Notes: generated by a model from the letters alone, not told the origin. A stretch of DNA of 64,000 nucleotides from Colletes latitarsis (GCF_051014445.1 NW_027488370.1:806001-870000), one strand, 5' to 3'; counted from the stretch's first letter, positions 40,619 through 52,129 are shown. Numbers and translations are program-made.

Positions 40619-42856
40619 GTCTGGTATTTGCCCTCATCTGGCTCGGACTTTCGCATTTTTCGCATACTTGTTGGCCAGATCCTGGCCTTCTTCTGGCTTG
40701 GACCACGTAGTAAAGTGGTACCAGACTGAAACAGTCAATTAAACCTGGTTGCGAATAATATTTTAGAGGACAACGCTGGTTATGTCTGGGATAGTTCTGG
40801 TATTTGCAATCATCTGGCTCATACTTTCGCGTTTTTCTCATAGTTGTTGACCAGATCTTGGGTTTTTTGTGGATTGGATCCCGTCGTATTGTGGTTCCAC
40901 ACCGAAACAGTCAATTGAACCTGGTTGCGATTAGTATTTTAGAGAATAACGCCGGTTATGTCTGGGTTAGGTCTGGTGTTTGCCCTCATCTGGCTCGTAC
41001 TTTCGCATGTTTCGCATACTTGTTGGCCAGATCCTGGCCTTCTTCTGGCTTGGATCACGTAGTAATGTGGTACCACACTGAAACAGTCATTAAAAGCATG
41101 TTCTGATTCGTATTTTAGAGGATAACGGCGGTTATGTCTCGGTTATGTCTGGGATTTGCCCTCATCTGGCTCGAACTTTCGCATTTTTCGCATACTTGTT
41201 AGCCAGATCCTGGCCTCTTTCTGGTTTGGATCATCGTAGCAATGCGGTACCACGTCGAAACAGTCAATTATACCTGGTTGCGATTAATATTTTAGGGGAT
41301 AACGCCGATTTTGTCTGGGTTAGGTCTGGTATTTGCCCTCATCTGGCTCGAACTTTCGCATTTTTCTCATACTTGTTGACCAGATCCTGGCCTTTTTCTG
41401 GTTTGGATCACGCAGTAATGCGGTACCACACCGAAACAGTCAATTAAACCTGGTTGCGATTAATATTTTACAGGATAACGCAGGTTATGTCTCGGTTTGG
41501 TCTGGGATTTGCCCTCATCTGGCTCGTACTTTCGCATTTTTCGCATACTTGTTAGCTAGATCCTGGCCTCTTTCTGGTTTGGATCATCGTAGGAAAGCGG
41601 TACCACACCGAAACAGTCAATTATACCTGGTTGCGATTAATATTTTAGAGGATAACGCCGGTTTTGTCTGGGTTAGGTCTGGTATTTGCCCTCATCTGGC
41701 TCGAACTTTCGCATTTTTCTCATACTTGTTGGCCAGATCCTGGCCTTTTTCTGGTTTGGATCACGTAGTAATGCGGTACCACACCGAAACAGTCAATTAA
41801 ACCTGGTTGCGATTAATATTTTAGAGGATAACGCCGGTTATGTCTGTTTTAGGTCTGGTGTTTGCCCTCATCTGGCTCGTACTTTCGCATGTTTCGCATA
41901 CTTTTTGGCCAGATCCTGGCCTTTTTCTGGTTTGGATCACGTAATAATGTGGTACCACACTGAAACAGTCATTAAAAGCATGTTCTGATTCGTATTTTAG
42001 AGGATAACGCTGGTTATGTCAGGCATAGTTATGGTGTTTGCAATCATCTGGCTCATACTTTCGCATTTTTCGCATACTTGTTGGCCAGATCCTGGCCTTT
42101 TTCTGGTTTGGATCACGTAGTAATGCGGTACCACACCGAAACAGTCAATTAAACCTGGTTGCGATTAATATTTTAGAGGATAGCGCCGGTTATGTCTCGG
42201 TTAGGGCTGGGATTTGCCCTCATCTGGCTCGTACTTTCGCATTTTTCGCATACTTGTTGGCCAGATCCTGGGCTTTTTCTGATTTGGATCACGTAGTAAT
42301 GTGGTACCACACTGAAACAGTTAATTAAACCTGGTTGCAATTAATATTTTAGAGGATAACGCCGGTTATGTCTCGGTTAGGTCTGGGATTTGCCCTCATC
42401 TGGATCGTTCTTTGCATTTTTCGCATACTTGTTGGCCAGATCCTGGGTTCTTTCTGGTTTGTATCCCGTGGTAATGTGGTTCCACAACGAAACAGTCAAT
42501 TAAACCTGGTTGCGATTAATATTTTAGCGGATAACGCCGGTTGTGTCTGGGTTAGGTCTGGGATTTTCCCTCATGTGGCTCGAACTTTCGCGTTTCTCGC
42601 ATTCTTGTTGGCCCCATCCTGGGATTTTTCTGGTTTGGATCCCGCAGTATTGTGATACCTCACGGAAACAGTCATTAAAAGCATGTTCCGATTCGTATTT
42701 TAGAGGATAACGCTTGTTATGTCAGGGTTAGTTCTGGTATTTGCCCTCATCTCGCTCGTACTTTAGCATTTTTCGCATACTTATTAGCCAGATCCTGGCC
42801 CCTTTCTGGTTTGGATCATCGTAGCAATGCGGTACCACACCGAAACAGTCAATTAA
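40619..42856 (+). repeat. 2,290 bp tandem higher-order block, copy 2
   Basis: This is the head-to-tail sister of 38,329-40,618. It leaves the shared path at about 42,856, where CAATTAAACC replaces CAATTATACC and the sequence switches to an ACAGGATAACGCAGG monomer. Differences from copy 1 include GTGATACCTC against GTGTTACCTC and CTTATTAGCC against CTTGTTAGCC. Confidence 0.85.
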
Positions 42857-43385
42857 ACCTGGTTGCGATTAATATTTTACAGGATAACGCAGGTTATGTC
42901 TCGGTTTGGTCTGGGATTTGCCCTCATCTGGCTCGTACTTTCGCATTTTTCGCATACCTGTTGGCCGGATCCTGGGTTTTCTCTGGTTTGGATCCCGTAG
43001 TAATGCGGTTCCACAACGAAACAGTCAATTAGACCTGGTTGAGATTAATATTTTAGCGGATAACGCCGGTTATGTCTGGGTTAGGTCTGGTATTTGCCCT
43101 CATCTGGCTCATACCTTCGCAATTTTCGCATACATGTTGGCCATATCCTGGGTTCTTTTCTGGTTTGGATCCCGTAGTAATGTGGTACCACACTGAAACA
43201 GTCAATTAAACCTGGTTGCGATTAATATTTTAGAGGACAACGCCGTTTATGTCTCGGGTAGGTCTGGGATTTGCCCACATCTGGCTCGTACTTTCGCATT
43301 TTTCGCATTCTTGTTGGCCAGATCCTGGCCTCTTTCTGGTTTGGATTACGTAGTAATGCGGTACCACATCGAAAGAGTCAATTAA

Positions 43386-44265
43386 ACCTGGTTGCGATTA
43401 ATATTTTAGAGGATAACGCTGGTTGTGTCTCGGTTTGGTCTGGGATTTGCCCCCATCTGGCTCGTACTTTCGCATTTTTCGCATTCTTGTTGGCCAGATC
43501 CTGGGGTTTTTCTGATATGGATTGCGTAGTAATGTGGTACCACACTGAAACAGTCAATAAAAGCTGGTTCCGATTAGTATTTTAGAGGATAACGCTGGAT
43601 ATGTCTGTGTTAGTTCTGGTATTTGCATTCATCTGGCTCATAGTTTCGCGTTTTTCGCACACTTCTTGGCCAGACCCTGGCCCTTCTCTGGTTTGGATCA
43701 CGTTGTAATGTGGTACCACACTGGAACAGTCAATAGAAGCTGGTTCCGATAAGTATTTTAGAGGATTACGCTGGATATGCCTGGGTTAGTTCTGGTATTT
43801 GCAATCATCTGGCTCATACTTTCGCGTTTTTCTCATAGTTATTGGCCAGATCCTGGGTTTTTTCTGGTTTGGATCCCGTAGTAATGTGGTTCCACACCGA
43901 AACAGTCAATTGAACCTGGTTGCGATTAATATTTTAGAGGATAACGCCGGTTATGTCTCGGTTATGTCTGGTATTTGCCCTCACCTGGCTCGGACTTTCG
44001 CATTTTTCGCATACTTGTTGGCCAGATCCTGGCCTTCTTCTGGCTTGGACCACGTAGTAAAGTGGTACCAGACTGAAACAGTCAATTAAACCTGGTTGCG
44101 AATAATATTTTAGAGGACAACGCTGGTTATGTCTGGGATAGTTCTGGTATTTGCAATCATCTGGCTCATACTTTCGCGTTTTTCTCATAGTTGTTGACCA
44201 GATCTTGGGTTTTTTGTGGATTGGATCCCGTCGTATTGTGGTTCCACACCGAAACAGTCAATTGA
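43386..44265 (+). repeat. 880 bp tandem duplication (5 monomers), copy 1
   Basis: This unit is exactly five times 176 bp and is repeated at once from 44,266. Matches at a shift of 880 bp include 43,799 with 44,679 and 44,151 with 45,031. I noticed about eight substitutions between the copies, such as GATTGCGTAG against GATTCCGTAG and GGATTACGC against GGATAACGC, so it is close to 99% identical but older than the 4,022 bp duplication. Confidence 0.87.
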
Positions 44266-45160
44266 ACCTGGTTGCGATTAATATTTTAGAGGATAACGCT
44301 GGTTGTGTCTCGGTTTGGTCTGGGATTTGCCCCCATCTGGCTCGTACTTTCGCATTTTTCGCATTCTTGTAGGCCAGATCCTGGGGTTTTTCTGATATGG
44401 ATTCCGTAGTAATGTGGTACCACACTGAAACAGTCAATAAAAGCTGGTTCCGATTAGTATTTTAGAGGATAACGCTGGATATGTCTGTGTTAGTTCTGGT
44501 ATTTGCATTCATCTGGCTCATAGTTTCGCGTTTTTCGCACACTTCTTGGCCAGACCCTGGCCCTTCTCTGGTTTGGATCACGTTGTAATGTGGTACCACA
44601 CTGGAACAGTCAATAGAAGCTGGTTCCGATAAGTATTTTAGAGGATAACGCTGGATATGTCTGGGTTAGTTCTGGTATTTGCAATCATCTGGCTCATACT
44701 TTCGCGTTTTTCTCATAGTTATTGGCCAGATCCTGGGTTTTTTCTGGTTTGGATCCCGTAGTAATGTGGTTCCACACCGAAACAGTCAATTGAACCTGGT
44801 TGCGATTAATATTTTAGAGGATAACGCCGGTTATGTCTCGGTTATGTCTGGTATTTGCCCTCATCTGGCTCGGACATTCGCATTTTTCGCATACTTGTTG
44901 GCCAGATCCTGGCCTTCTTCTGGCTTGGACCACGTAGTAAAGTGGTACCAGACTGAAACAGTCAATTAAACCTGGTTGCGAAGAATATTTTAGAGGACAA
45001 CGCTGGTTATGTCTGGGATAGTTCTGGTATTTGCAATCATCTGGCTCATACTTTCGCGTTTTTCTCATAGTTGTTGATCAGATCTTGGGTTTTTTGTGGA
45101 TTGGATCCCGTCGTATTGCGGTTCCACACCGAAACAGTCAATTGAACCTGGTTGCGATTA
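44266..45160 (+). repeat. 880 bp tandem duplication, copy 2
   Basis: This is the sister of 43,386-44,265. Its right end also forms the start of the third 13-monomer block, so the five-monomer duplication overlaps that larger unit. Private changes include CTTGTAGGCC near 44,367, CGGACATTCGC near 44,874 and GCGAAGAATATT near 44,979. Confidence 0.85.
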
Positions 45161-46204
45161 GTATTTTAGAGAATAACGCCGGTTATGTCTGGGTTAGGTC
45201 TGGTGTTTGCCCTCATCTGGCTCGTACTTTCGCATGTTTCGCACACTTGTTGGCCAGATCCTGGCCTTCTTCTGGCTTGGATCACGTAGTAATGTGGTAC
45301 CACACTGAAACAGTCATTAAAAGCATGTTCTGATTCGTATTTTAGAGGATAACGGCGGTTATGTCTCGGTTATGTCTGGGATTTGCCCTCATCTGGCTCG
45401 AACTTTCGCATTTTTCGCATACTTGTTAGCCAGATCCTGGCCTCTTTCTGGTTTGGATCATCGTAGCAATGCGGTACCACGTCGAAACAGTCAATTATAC
45501 CTGGTTGCGATTAATATTTTAGGGGATAACGCCGATTTTGTCTGGGTTAGGTCTGGTATTTGCCCTCATCTGGCTCGAACTTTCGCATTTTTCTCATACT
45601 TGTTGACCAGATCCTGGCCTTTTTCTGGTTTGGATCACGTAGTAATGCGGTACCACACCGAAACAGTCAATTAAACCTGGTTGCGATTAATATTTTACAG
45701 GATAACGCAGGTTATGTCTCGGTTTGGTCTGGGATTTGCCCTCATCTGGCTCGTACTTTCGCATTTTTCGCATACTTGTTAGCTAGATCCTGGCCTCTTT
45801 CTGGTTTGGATCATCGTAGGAAAGCGGTACCACACCGAAACAGTCAATTATACCTGGTTGCGATTAATATTTTAGAGGGTAACGCCGGTTTTGTCTGGGT
45901 TAGGTCTGGTATTTGCCCTCATCTGGCTCGAACTTTCGCATTTTTCTCATACTTGTTGGCCAGATCCTGGCCTTTTTCTGGTTTGGATCACGTAGTAATG
46001 CGGTACCACACCGAAACAGTCAATTAAACCTGGTTGCGATTAATATTTTAGAGGATAACGCCGGTTATGTCTGTTTTAGGTCTGGTGTTTGCCCTCATCT
46101 GGCTCGTACTTTCGCATGTTTCGCATACTTTTTGGCCAGATCCTGGCCTTTTTCTGGTTTGGATCACGTAGTAATGCGGTACCACACCGAAACAGTCAAT
46201 TAAA

Positions 46205-46380
46205 CCTGGTTGCGATTAATATTTTAGAGGATAGCGCCGGTTATGTCTCGGTTAGGGCTGGGATTTGCCCTCATCTGGCTCGTACTTTCGCATTTTTCGC
46301 ATACTTGTTGGCCAGATCCTGGCCTTTTTCTGGTTTGGATCACGTAGTAATGCGGTACCACACCGAAACAGTCAATTAAA
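46205..46380 (+). repeat. Representative satellite monomer close to consensus
   Basis: This 176 bp copy matches the consensus I derived by eye closely; it differs at a few positions, for example GGATAGCG instead of the usual GGATAACG. In order it contains CCTGGTTGCGATTAATATTT, an AGAGGATAACGCCGG block, GTTATGTCTCGG, a GGTCTGG segment, CCTCATCTGGCTC, the internal direct repeat TTTCGCATTTTTCGCATAC, the dyad GGCCAGATCCTGGCC, TTTTTCTGGTTTGGATCACG, TAGTAATGCGGTACCACACC and GAAACAGTCAATTAAA. Common positional variants elsewhere are GTATTTGCAATC for GTATTTGCCCTC, GATCCCGTAG for GATCACGTAG, TGTGGTTCC for TGCGGTACC, and GTCATTAAAAGCATG for GTCAATTAAACCTGG. The copy is followed directly by a near-identical sister starting at 46,381. 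Confidence 0.93.
46309..46323. other. Monomer dyad 1: GGCCAG-ATC-CTGGCC (representative copy)
   Basis: Six-base perfect inverted arms flank a three-base centre. The motif, or a version with shorter arms (CCAG-ATC-CTGG when followed by GGTTT), occurs in the large majority of monomers. Short dyads are common in centromeric satellites and have been proposed to favour non-B DNA; that link is inference here. It is also the site of the retroposon insertion at 13.9 kb and of the 4,022 bp crossover. Confidence 0.75.
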
Positions 46381-46497
46381 CCTGGTTGCGATTAATATTT
46401 TAGAGGATAGCGCCGGTTATGTCTCGGTTAGGGCTGGGATTTGCCCTCATCTGGCTCGTACTTTCGCATTTTTCGCATACTTGTTGGCCAGATCCTG
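46381..46497 (+). repeat. Single-monomer tandem duplication, second copy
   Basis: The sequence from 46,381 to about 46,497 repeats 46,205-46,321 base for base as far as I compared, including the distinctive GGATAGCGCCGG and GGTTAGGGCTGGG. It then diverges at CCTGGGC against CCTGGCC. This is amplification at the level of one monomer, the smallest step visible in the window. Confidence 0.82.
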
Positions 46498-47460
46498 GGC
46501 TTTTTCTGATTTGGATCACGTAGTAATGTGGTACCACACTGAAACAGTTAATTAAACCTGGTTGCAATTAATATTTTAGAGGATAACGCCGGTTATGTCT
46601 CGGTTAGGTCTGGGATTTGCCCTCATCTGGATCGTTCTTTGCATTTTTCGCATACTTGTTGGCCAGATCCTGGGTTCTTTCTGGTTTGTATCCCGTGGTA
46701 ATGTGGTTCCACAACGAAACAGTCAATTAAACCTGGTTGCGATTAATATTTTAGCGGATAACGCCGGTTGTGTCTGGGTTAGGTCTGGGATTTTCCCTCA
46801 TGTGGCTCGAACTTTCGCGTTTCTCGCATTCTTGTTGGCCCCATCCTGAGATTTTTCTGGTTTGGATCCCGCAGTATTGTGTTACCTCACGGAAACAGTC
46901 ATTAAAAGCATGTTCCGATTCGTATTTTAGAGGATAACGCTTATTATGTCAGGGTTAGTTCTGGTATTTGCCCTCATCTCGCTCGTACTTTAGCATTTTT
47001 CGCATACTTGTTAGCCAGATCCTGGCCCCTTTCTGGTTTGGATCATCGTAGCAATGCGGTACCACACCGAAACAGTCAATTATACCTGGTTGCGATTAAT
47101 ATTTTAGAGGATAACGCCGGTTTTGTCTGGGTTAGGTCTGGTATTTGCCCTCATCTGGCTCGAACTTTCGCATTTTTCTCATACTTGTTGGCCAGATCCT
47201 GGCCTTTTTCTGGTTTGGATCACGTAGTAATGCGGTACCACACCGAAACAGTCAATGAAACCTGGTTGCGGTTAATATTTTAGAGGATAACGCTGGTTAT
47301 GTCTGGGTTAGTTCTGGTATTTGCAATCATCTGGTTCATACTTTCGCATTTTTCGCATACCTGTTGGCCAGATCCTGGGTTTCTTTCTAGTTTGAATACC
47401 GTAGTAATGTGGTTCCACACCGAAACAGTCAATTAAACCTGGTTGCGATTAATATTTTAG

Positions 47461-48342
47461 AGGATAACGCCGGTTACGTCTGTGTTAGGTCTGGTATTTG
47501 CCATAATCTGGCTCGTACTTTCGTATTTTTCGCATACTTGTTGGCCAGATCCTGGCCTCTTTCTGGTTTGGATTATCGTAGCAATGCCGTACCACACCGA
47601 AACAGTCAATTATACCTGGTTGCGATTAATATTTTACGGGTTAACGCCGGTTACGTCTCGGTTTGTTCTGGGATTTTCCCTCATCTGGCTCGTACTTTCG
47701 CATTTTTTGCATTTTTGTTGGCCCGATCCTGGCCATTTTCTGGTTTGGATCACGTAGTAATGCGGTACAACACCGAAACAGTAAATTATACCTGGTTGCG
47801 ATTAATATTTTAGGGGATAACGCCGATTTTGTCTGGGTTAGGTCTGGTATTTGCCGTCATCTGGCCGAACTTGCGCATTTTTCTCATACTTGTTGGCCAT
47901 ATCCTGGCCTTTTTCTGGTTTGGATCACGTAGTAATGCGGTACCACACCGAAACAGTCAATTAAACCTGGTTGCGATTAATATTTTACAGGATAACGCAG
48001 GTTATGTCTCGGATTGGTCTGGGATTTGCCCTCATCTGGCTCGTACTTTCGCATTTTTCGCATACCTGTTGGCCAGATTCTGGGTTTTCTCTGGTTTGGA
48101 TCCCGTAGTTACGTGGTTCCACAACGAAACAGTCAATTAAACCTGGTTGAGATTAATATTTTAGCGGATAACGCCGGTTATGTCTGGGTTAGGTCTGGTA
48201 TTTGCCCTCATCTGGCTCATACCTTCGCAATTTTCGCATACATGTTGGCCATATCCTGGGTTCTTTTCTGGTTTGGATCCCGTAGTAATGTGGTACCACA
48301 CTGAAACAGTCAATTAAACCTGGTTGCGATTAATATTTTAGA
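47461..48342 (+). repeat. Five-monomer segment duplicated 13 kb away, copy 2
   Basis: This matches 34,424-35,306. It has additional private changes, for example CCATAATCTGG, TTTCGTATTTTTCGC, GGGTTAACGCC and a two-base loss in ATCTGGCCGAAC, which suggest it has been drifting since separation. It is followed by GAGGACAACGCCG monomers like those at 28,350. Confidence 0.77.
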
Positions 48343-49705
48343 GGACAACGCCGTTTATGTCTCGGGTAGGTCTGGGTTTGCCCACATCTGGCTCGTACTT
48401 TCGCATTTTTCGCATTCTTGTTGGCCAGATCCTGGCCTCTTTCTGGTTTGGATCACGTAGTAATGCGGTACCACATCGAAAGAGTCAATTAAACCTGGTT
48501 GCGATTAATATTTTAGAGGATAACGCTGGTTGTGTCTCGGTTTGGTCTGGGATTTGCCCCCATCTGGCTCGTACTTTCGCATTTTTCGCATTCTTGTTGG
48601 CCAGATCCTGGGGTTTCTCTGATATGGATTCCGTAGTAATGTGGTACCACACTGAAACAGTCAATAAAAGCTGGTTCCGATTAGTATTTTAGAGGATAAC
48701 GCTGGTTATGTCTGTGTTAGTTCTGGTATTTGCAATCATCTGGCTCATACTTTCGCGTTTTTCGCACACTTGTTGGCCAGACCCTGGCCCTTTTCTGGTT
48801 TGGATCACGTTGTAATGTGGTACCACACTGAAACAGTCAATAGAAGCTGGTTCCGATAAGTATTTTAGAGGATAACGCTGGATATGTCTGGGTTAGTTCT
48901 GGTATTTGCTATCATCTGGCTCATACTTTCGCGTTTTTCTCATAGTTATTGGCCAGATCCTGGGTTTTTTCTGGTTTGGAACCCGTAGTAATGCGGTTCC
49001 ACACCGAAACAGTCAATTGAACCTGGTTGCGATTAATATTTTAGAGGATAACGCCGGTTATGTCTCTGTTAGGTCTGGTATTTGCCCTCATCTGGCTCGG
49101 ACTTTCGCATTTTTCGCATACTTGTTGGCCAGATTCTGGCCTTCTTCTGGCTTGGACCACGTAGTAAAGTGGTACCAGACTGAAACAGTCAATTAAACCT
49201 GGTTGCGGATAATATTTTAGAGGACAACGCTGGTTATGTCTGGGATAGTTCTGGTATTTGCAATCATCTGGCTCATACTTTCGCGTTTTTCTCATAGTTG
49301 TTGACCAGATCTTGGGTTTTTTGTGGATTGGATCCCGTCGTATTGTGGTTCCACACCGAAACAGTCAATTGAACCTGGTTGCGATTAATATTTTAGAGAA
49401 TAACGCCGGTTATGTCTGGGTTAGGTCTGGTGTGTGCCATCATCTGGCTCGTACTTTCGCATGTTTCGCATACTTGTTGGCCAGATCCTGGCCTTCTTCT
49501 GGCTTGGATCACGTAGTAATGTGGTACCACACTGAAACAGCCATTAAAAGCATGTTCTGATTCGTATTTTAGAGGATAACGGCGGTTATGTCTCGGTTAT
49601 GTCTGGGATTTGCCCTCATCTGGCTCGAACTTTCGCATTTTTCGCATACTTGTTAGCCAGATCCTGGCCTCTTTCTGGTTTGGATCATCGTAGCAATGCG
49701 GTACC

Positions 49706-49717
49706 ACACTGAAACAG
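49706..49717. other. Monomer dyad 2: palindrome around GGTACC (representative copy)
   Basis: The monomer core reads GCGGTACCAC or, in about as many copies, TGTGGTACCACA. The latter is a perfect 12 bp palindrome; the representative here is the GCGGTACC type, whose perfect core is the eight bases CGGTACCA minus its ends, that is GGTACC. Full 12 bp versions are at, for example, 20,635-20,646 and 48,291-48,302. It lies about 35 bp downstream of dyad 1 and gives the KpnI ladder. Confidence 0.6.
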
Positions 49718-49915
49718 TCAATAAAAGCTGGTTCCGATTAATATTTTAGAGGATACCGCTGGTTATGTCTGTGTTAGTTCTGGTGTTTGCAATCATCTGG
49801 CTCATACTTTCGCATTTTTCGCATACCTGCTGGCCAGATACTGGGTTTTCTCTGGTTTGGATCCCGTAGTAATGTGGTTCCACAACGAAACAGTCAATTA
49901 AACCTGGTTGAGATT

Positions 49916-49939
49916 AATATTTTAATATTTTAATATTTT
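49916..49939 (+). repeat. Triplicated 8-mer AATATTTT inside one monomer
   Basis: Where every other monomer has a single AATATTTT followed by AG, this one has three copies in tandem (49,916-49,923, 49,924-49,931 and 49,932-49,939), adding 16 bp. Replication slippage in the A/T-rich block is the simplest cause. It is unique in the window, so it marks a monomer that has not been amplified. Confidence 0.93.
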
Positions 49940-52129
49940 AGCGGATAACGCCGGTTATGTCTGGGTTAGGTCTGGTATTTGCCCTCATCTGGCTCATACC
50001 TTCGCAATTTTCGCATACTTGTTGGCCATATCCTGGGTTTTTTTCTGGTTTGGATCCCGTAGTAATGTGGTACCACACTGAAACAGTCAATTAAACCTGG
50101 TTGCGATTAATATTTTAGAGGACAACGCCGTTTATGTCTCGGGTAGGTCTGGGATTTGCCCACATCTGGCTCGTACTTTCGCATTTTTCGCATTCTTGTT
50201 GGCCAGATCATGGCCTCTTTCTGGTTTGGATCACGTAGTAATGCGGTACCACATCGAAACTGTCAATTAAACCTGGTTGCGATTAATATTTTAGAGGTTA
50301 ACGGTGGTTATGTCTCGGTTTGGTCTGGGATTTGCCCCCATCTGGCTCGTACTTTCGCATTTTCCGCATTCTTGTTGGCCAGATCCTGGGGTTTTTCTGA
50401 TATGGATTCCGTAGTAATGCGGTACCACATCGAAACTGTCAATTAAACCTGGTTGCGATTAATATTTTAGAGGTTAACGCTGGTTATGTCTGGGTTTGGT
50501 CTGGGATTTGCCCTCATCTGGCTCGTACTTTCGCATTTTTCGCATACTTGTCGGCCACATCCTGGCCTTTTTCTGGATTGGATCACGTAGTAATGCGGTA
50601 CCACACCGAAACAGTCAATTAAACTGGTTGCGATAAATATTTTAGAGGATAACGCCGGTTATGTCTCGGTTAGGTCTGGGATTTGCCCTCATCTGCCTCT
50701 TACAATCGCACTTTTCGCATACTTGTTGGCCAGATCCTGGCCTTTTTCTGGATTGGATCACGTAGTAACGCGGTACCACACCGGAACAGTCAATTAAACC
50801 TGGTTGCGATTACTATTTTGGGGGATATCGTCGGTTATGTCTGGGTTTGGTCTGGGATTTGCCCTCATCTGGCTCGTACTTTCGCACTTTTTGCATACTT
50901 GTTGACCAGATCCTGGGCTTTTTCTGGTTTGGATCACGTAGTAATGTGGTACCGCACTGTCAATAAAAGCTGGTTCTGATTAATAGTTTAGAGGATAACG
51001 CCGGTTATGTCACGGTTAGGTCTGGCATTTGCCCTCATCTGGCTCGTACTTTCGCATTTTTCGCATACTTGTTGGCCAGATCCTGGCCTTTTTCTGGTTT
51101 GGATCCCGTAGTAATGTGGTTCCACACCGAAACAGTTAATTAAACCTGGCTGCGATTAATATTTTAGAGGATAACGCTGGTTATGTCTCGGTTAGGTCTG
51201 GCATTTGTCCTCATCTGGCTCGTACTTTCGCGTTTTTCGCATATTTCTTGGCCAGATCCTGGCCTTTTTCTGGTTTGGATCACGTAGTAACGCGGTACCA
51301 CACCGAAACAGTCAATTAAACCTGGTTGCGATTACTATTTTGGAGGATAACGTCTGTTATGTCTCGGTTAGGTCTGGGATTTGCCCTCATCTGGCTCGTA
51401 CTTTCGCGTTTTTCGCATACCTGATGGCCAGATCCTGGCCTTCTTCTGGTTTGGATCACGTAGTAACGCGGTACCACACCGAAACGGTCAATTAAACCTG
51501 ATTGCGATTACTATTTTGGAGGAGAGCGTCGGTTTTGTCTGGGTTAGGTCTGGTATTTGCCCTCATCTGGCTCGTATTTTCGCGTTTTTCGCATACTTGT
51601 TGGCCAAATCCTGGCCTTTTTCTGGTTTGGATCCCGTAGTAATGAGGTACCACACCGAAACAGTCAATTAAACCTGGTTGCGATTAATATTTTAGAGAAT
51701 AACGTCGGTTCTCTCTGGGTTTGGTCTGGTATTTGCAATCTTCTGGCTCATACTTTCGCGTTTTTCGCATACTTGTTGGCCAGATCCTGGTCTTTTTCTG
51801 GTTTGGATCACGTAGTAACGCGGTACCACACCGAAACAGTCAATTAAACCTGGTTGCGATTACTATTTTGGAGGATAACGTCTGTTATGTCTCGGTTAGG
51901 TCTGGGATTTGTCCTCATTTGGCTCGTATTTTCGCGTTTTTCGCATACTTGTTTGCCAGATCCTGGCCTTGTTCTGGTTTGGATCCCGTAGTAATGATAG
52001 TCCACACGGAAACAGTCAATTAAACTGGTTGCGATTAATATTTTAGAGGATAACGCCGGTTATGTCTCGGTTAGGTCTGGCATTTGTCCTCATCTGGCTC
52101 GTACTTTCGCGTTTTTTCCATACTTGTTG

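Larger units (their letters stand above)
44846..47135 (+). repeat. 2,290 bp block, third copy with an internal monomer swap
   Basis: Relative to 38,329 the shift is 6,517 bp (45,031 with 38,514, 45,372 with 38,855, 45,913 with 39,396, 46,595 with 40,078, 47,008 with 40,491). The total length is preserved, but the interior differs: the GTCATTAAAAGCATG monomer pair near 39,660-39,830 is missing here, and a GGATAGCGCCGG monomer present once in the other copies is present twice (46,205 and 46,381). Loss of one monomer and gain of another keep the length at 13 units. Confidence 0.82.
13600..50500 (+). repeat. Homogenised core with nested higher-order repeats
   Basis: This ~37 kb domain is defined by the one-base-longer variant GGATCATCGTAGCAATG (first near 14,193, last near 49,685), by GAGGACAACGCCG monomers, by GATATGGATTCCG monomers, and by the persistence of GTCATTAAAAGCATG junctions. 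Nearly all of it can be matched to another part of the domain at fixed offsets: 7,660, 7,308, 3,786, 2,290, 4,227, 880 and about 13,037 bp. Matched segments are nearly identical, whereas neighbouring monomers inside a block differ clearly. That is the signature of higher-order repeats. The right boundary is gradual, between about 50.1 and 50.8 kb. Confidence 0.85.
48343..50500 (+). repeat. Right margin of the core, transitional monomers
   Basis: The first part resembles 21,050-22,300 and 32,130-33,450 (GAGGACAACGCCG, GATATGGATTCCG, AAAGTGGTACCAG and GATAACGGCGG monomers in the same order). From about 49,700 the order breaks, with an 8 bp microduplication at 49,916-49,939 and GAGGTTAACG monomers near 50,290 and 50,470. 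Core markers fade out by about 50.5 kb. Confidence 0.65.
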
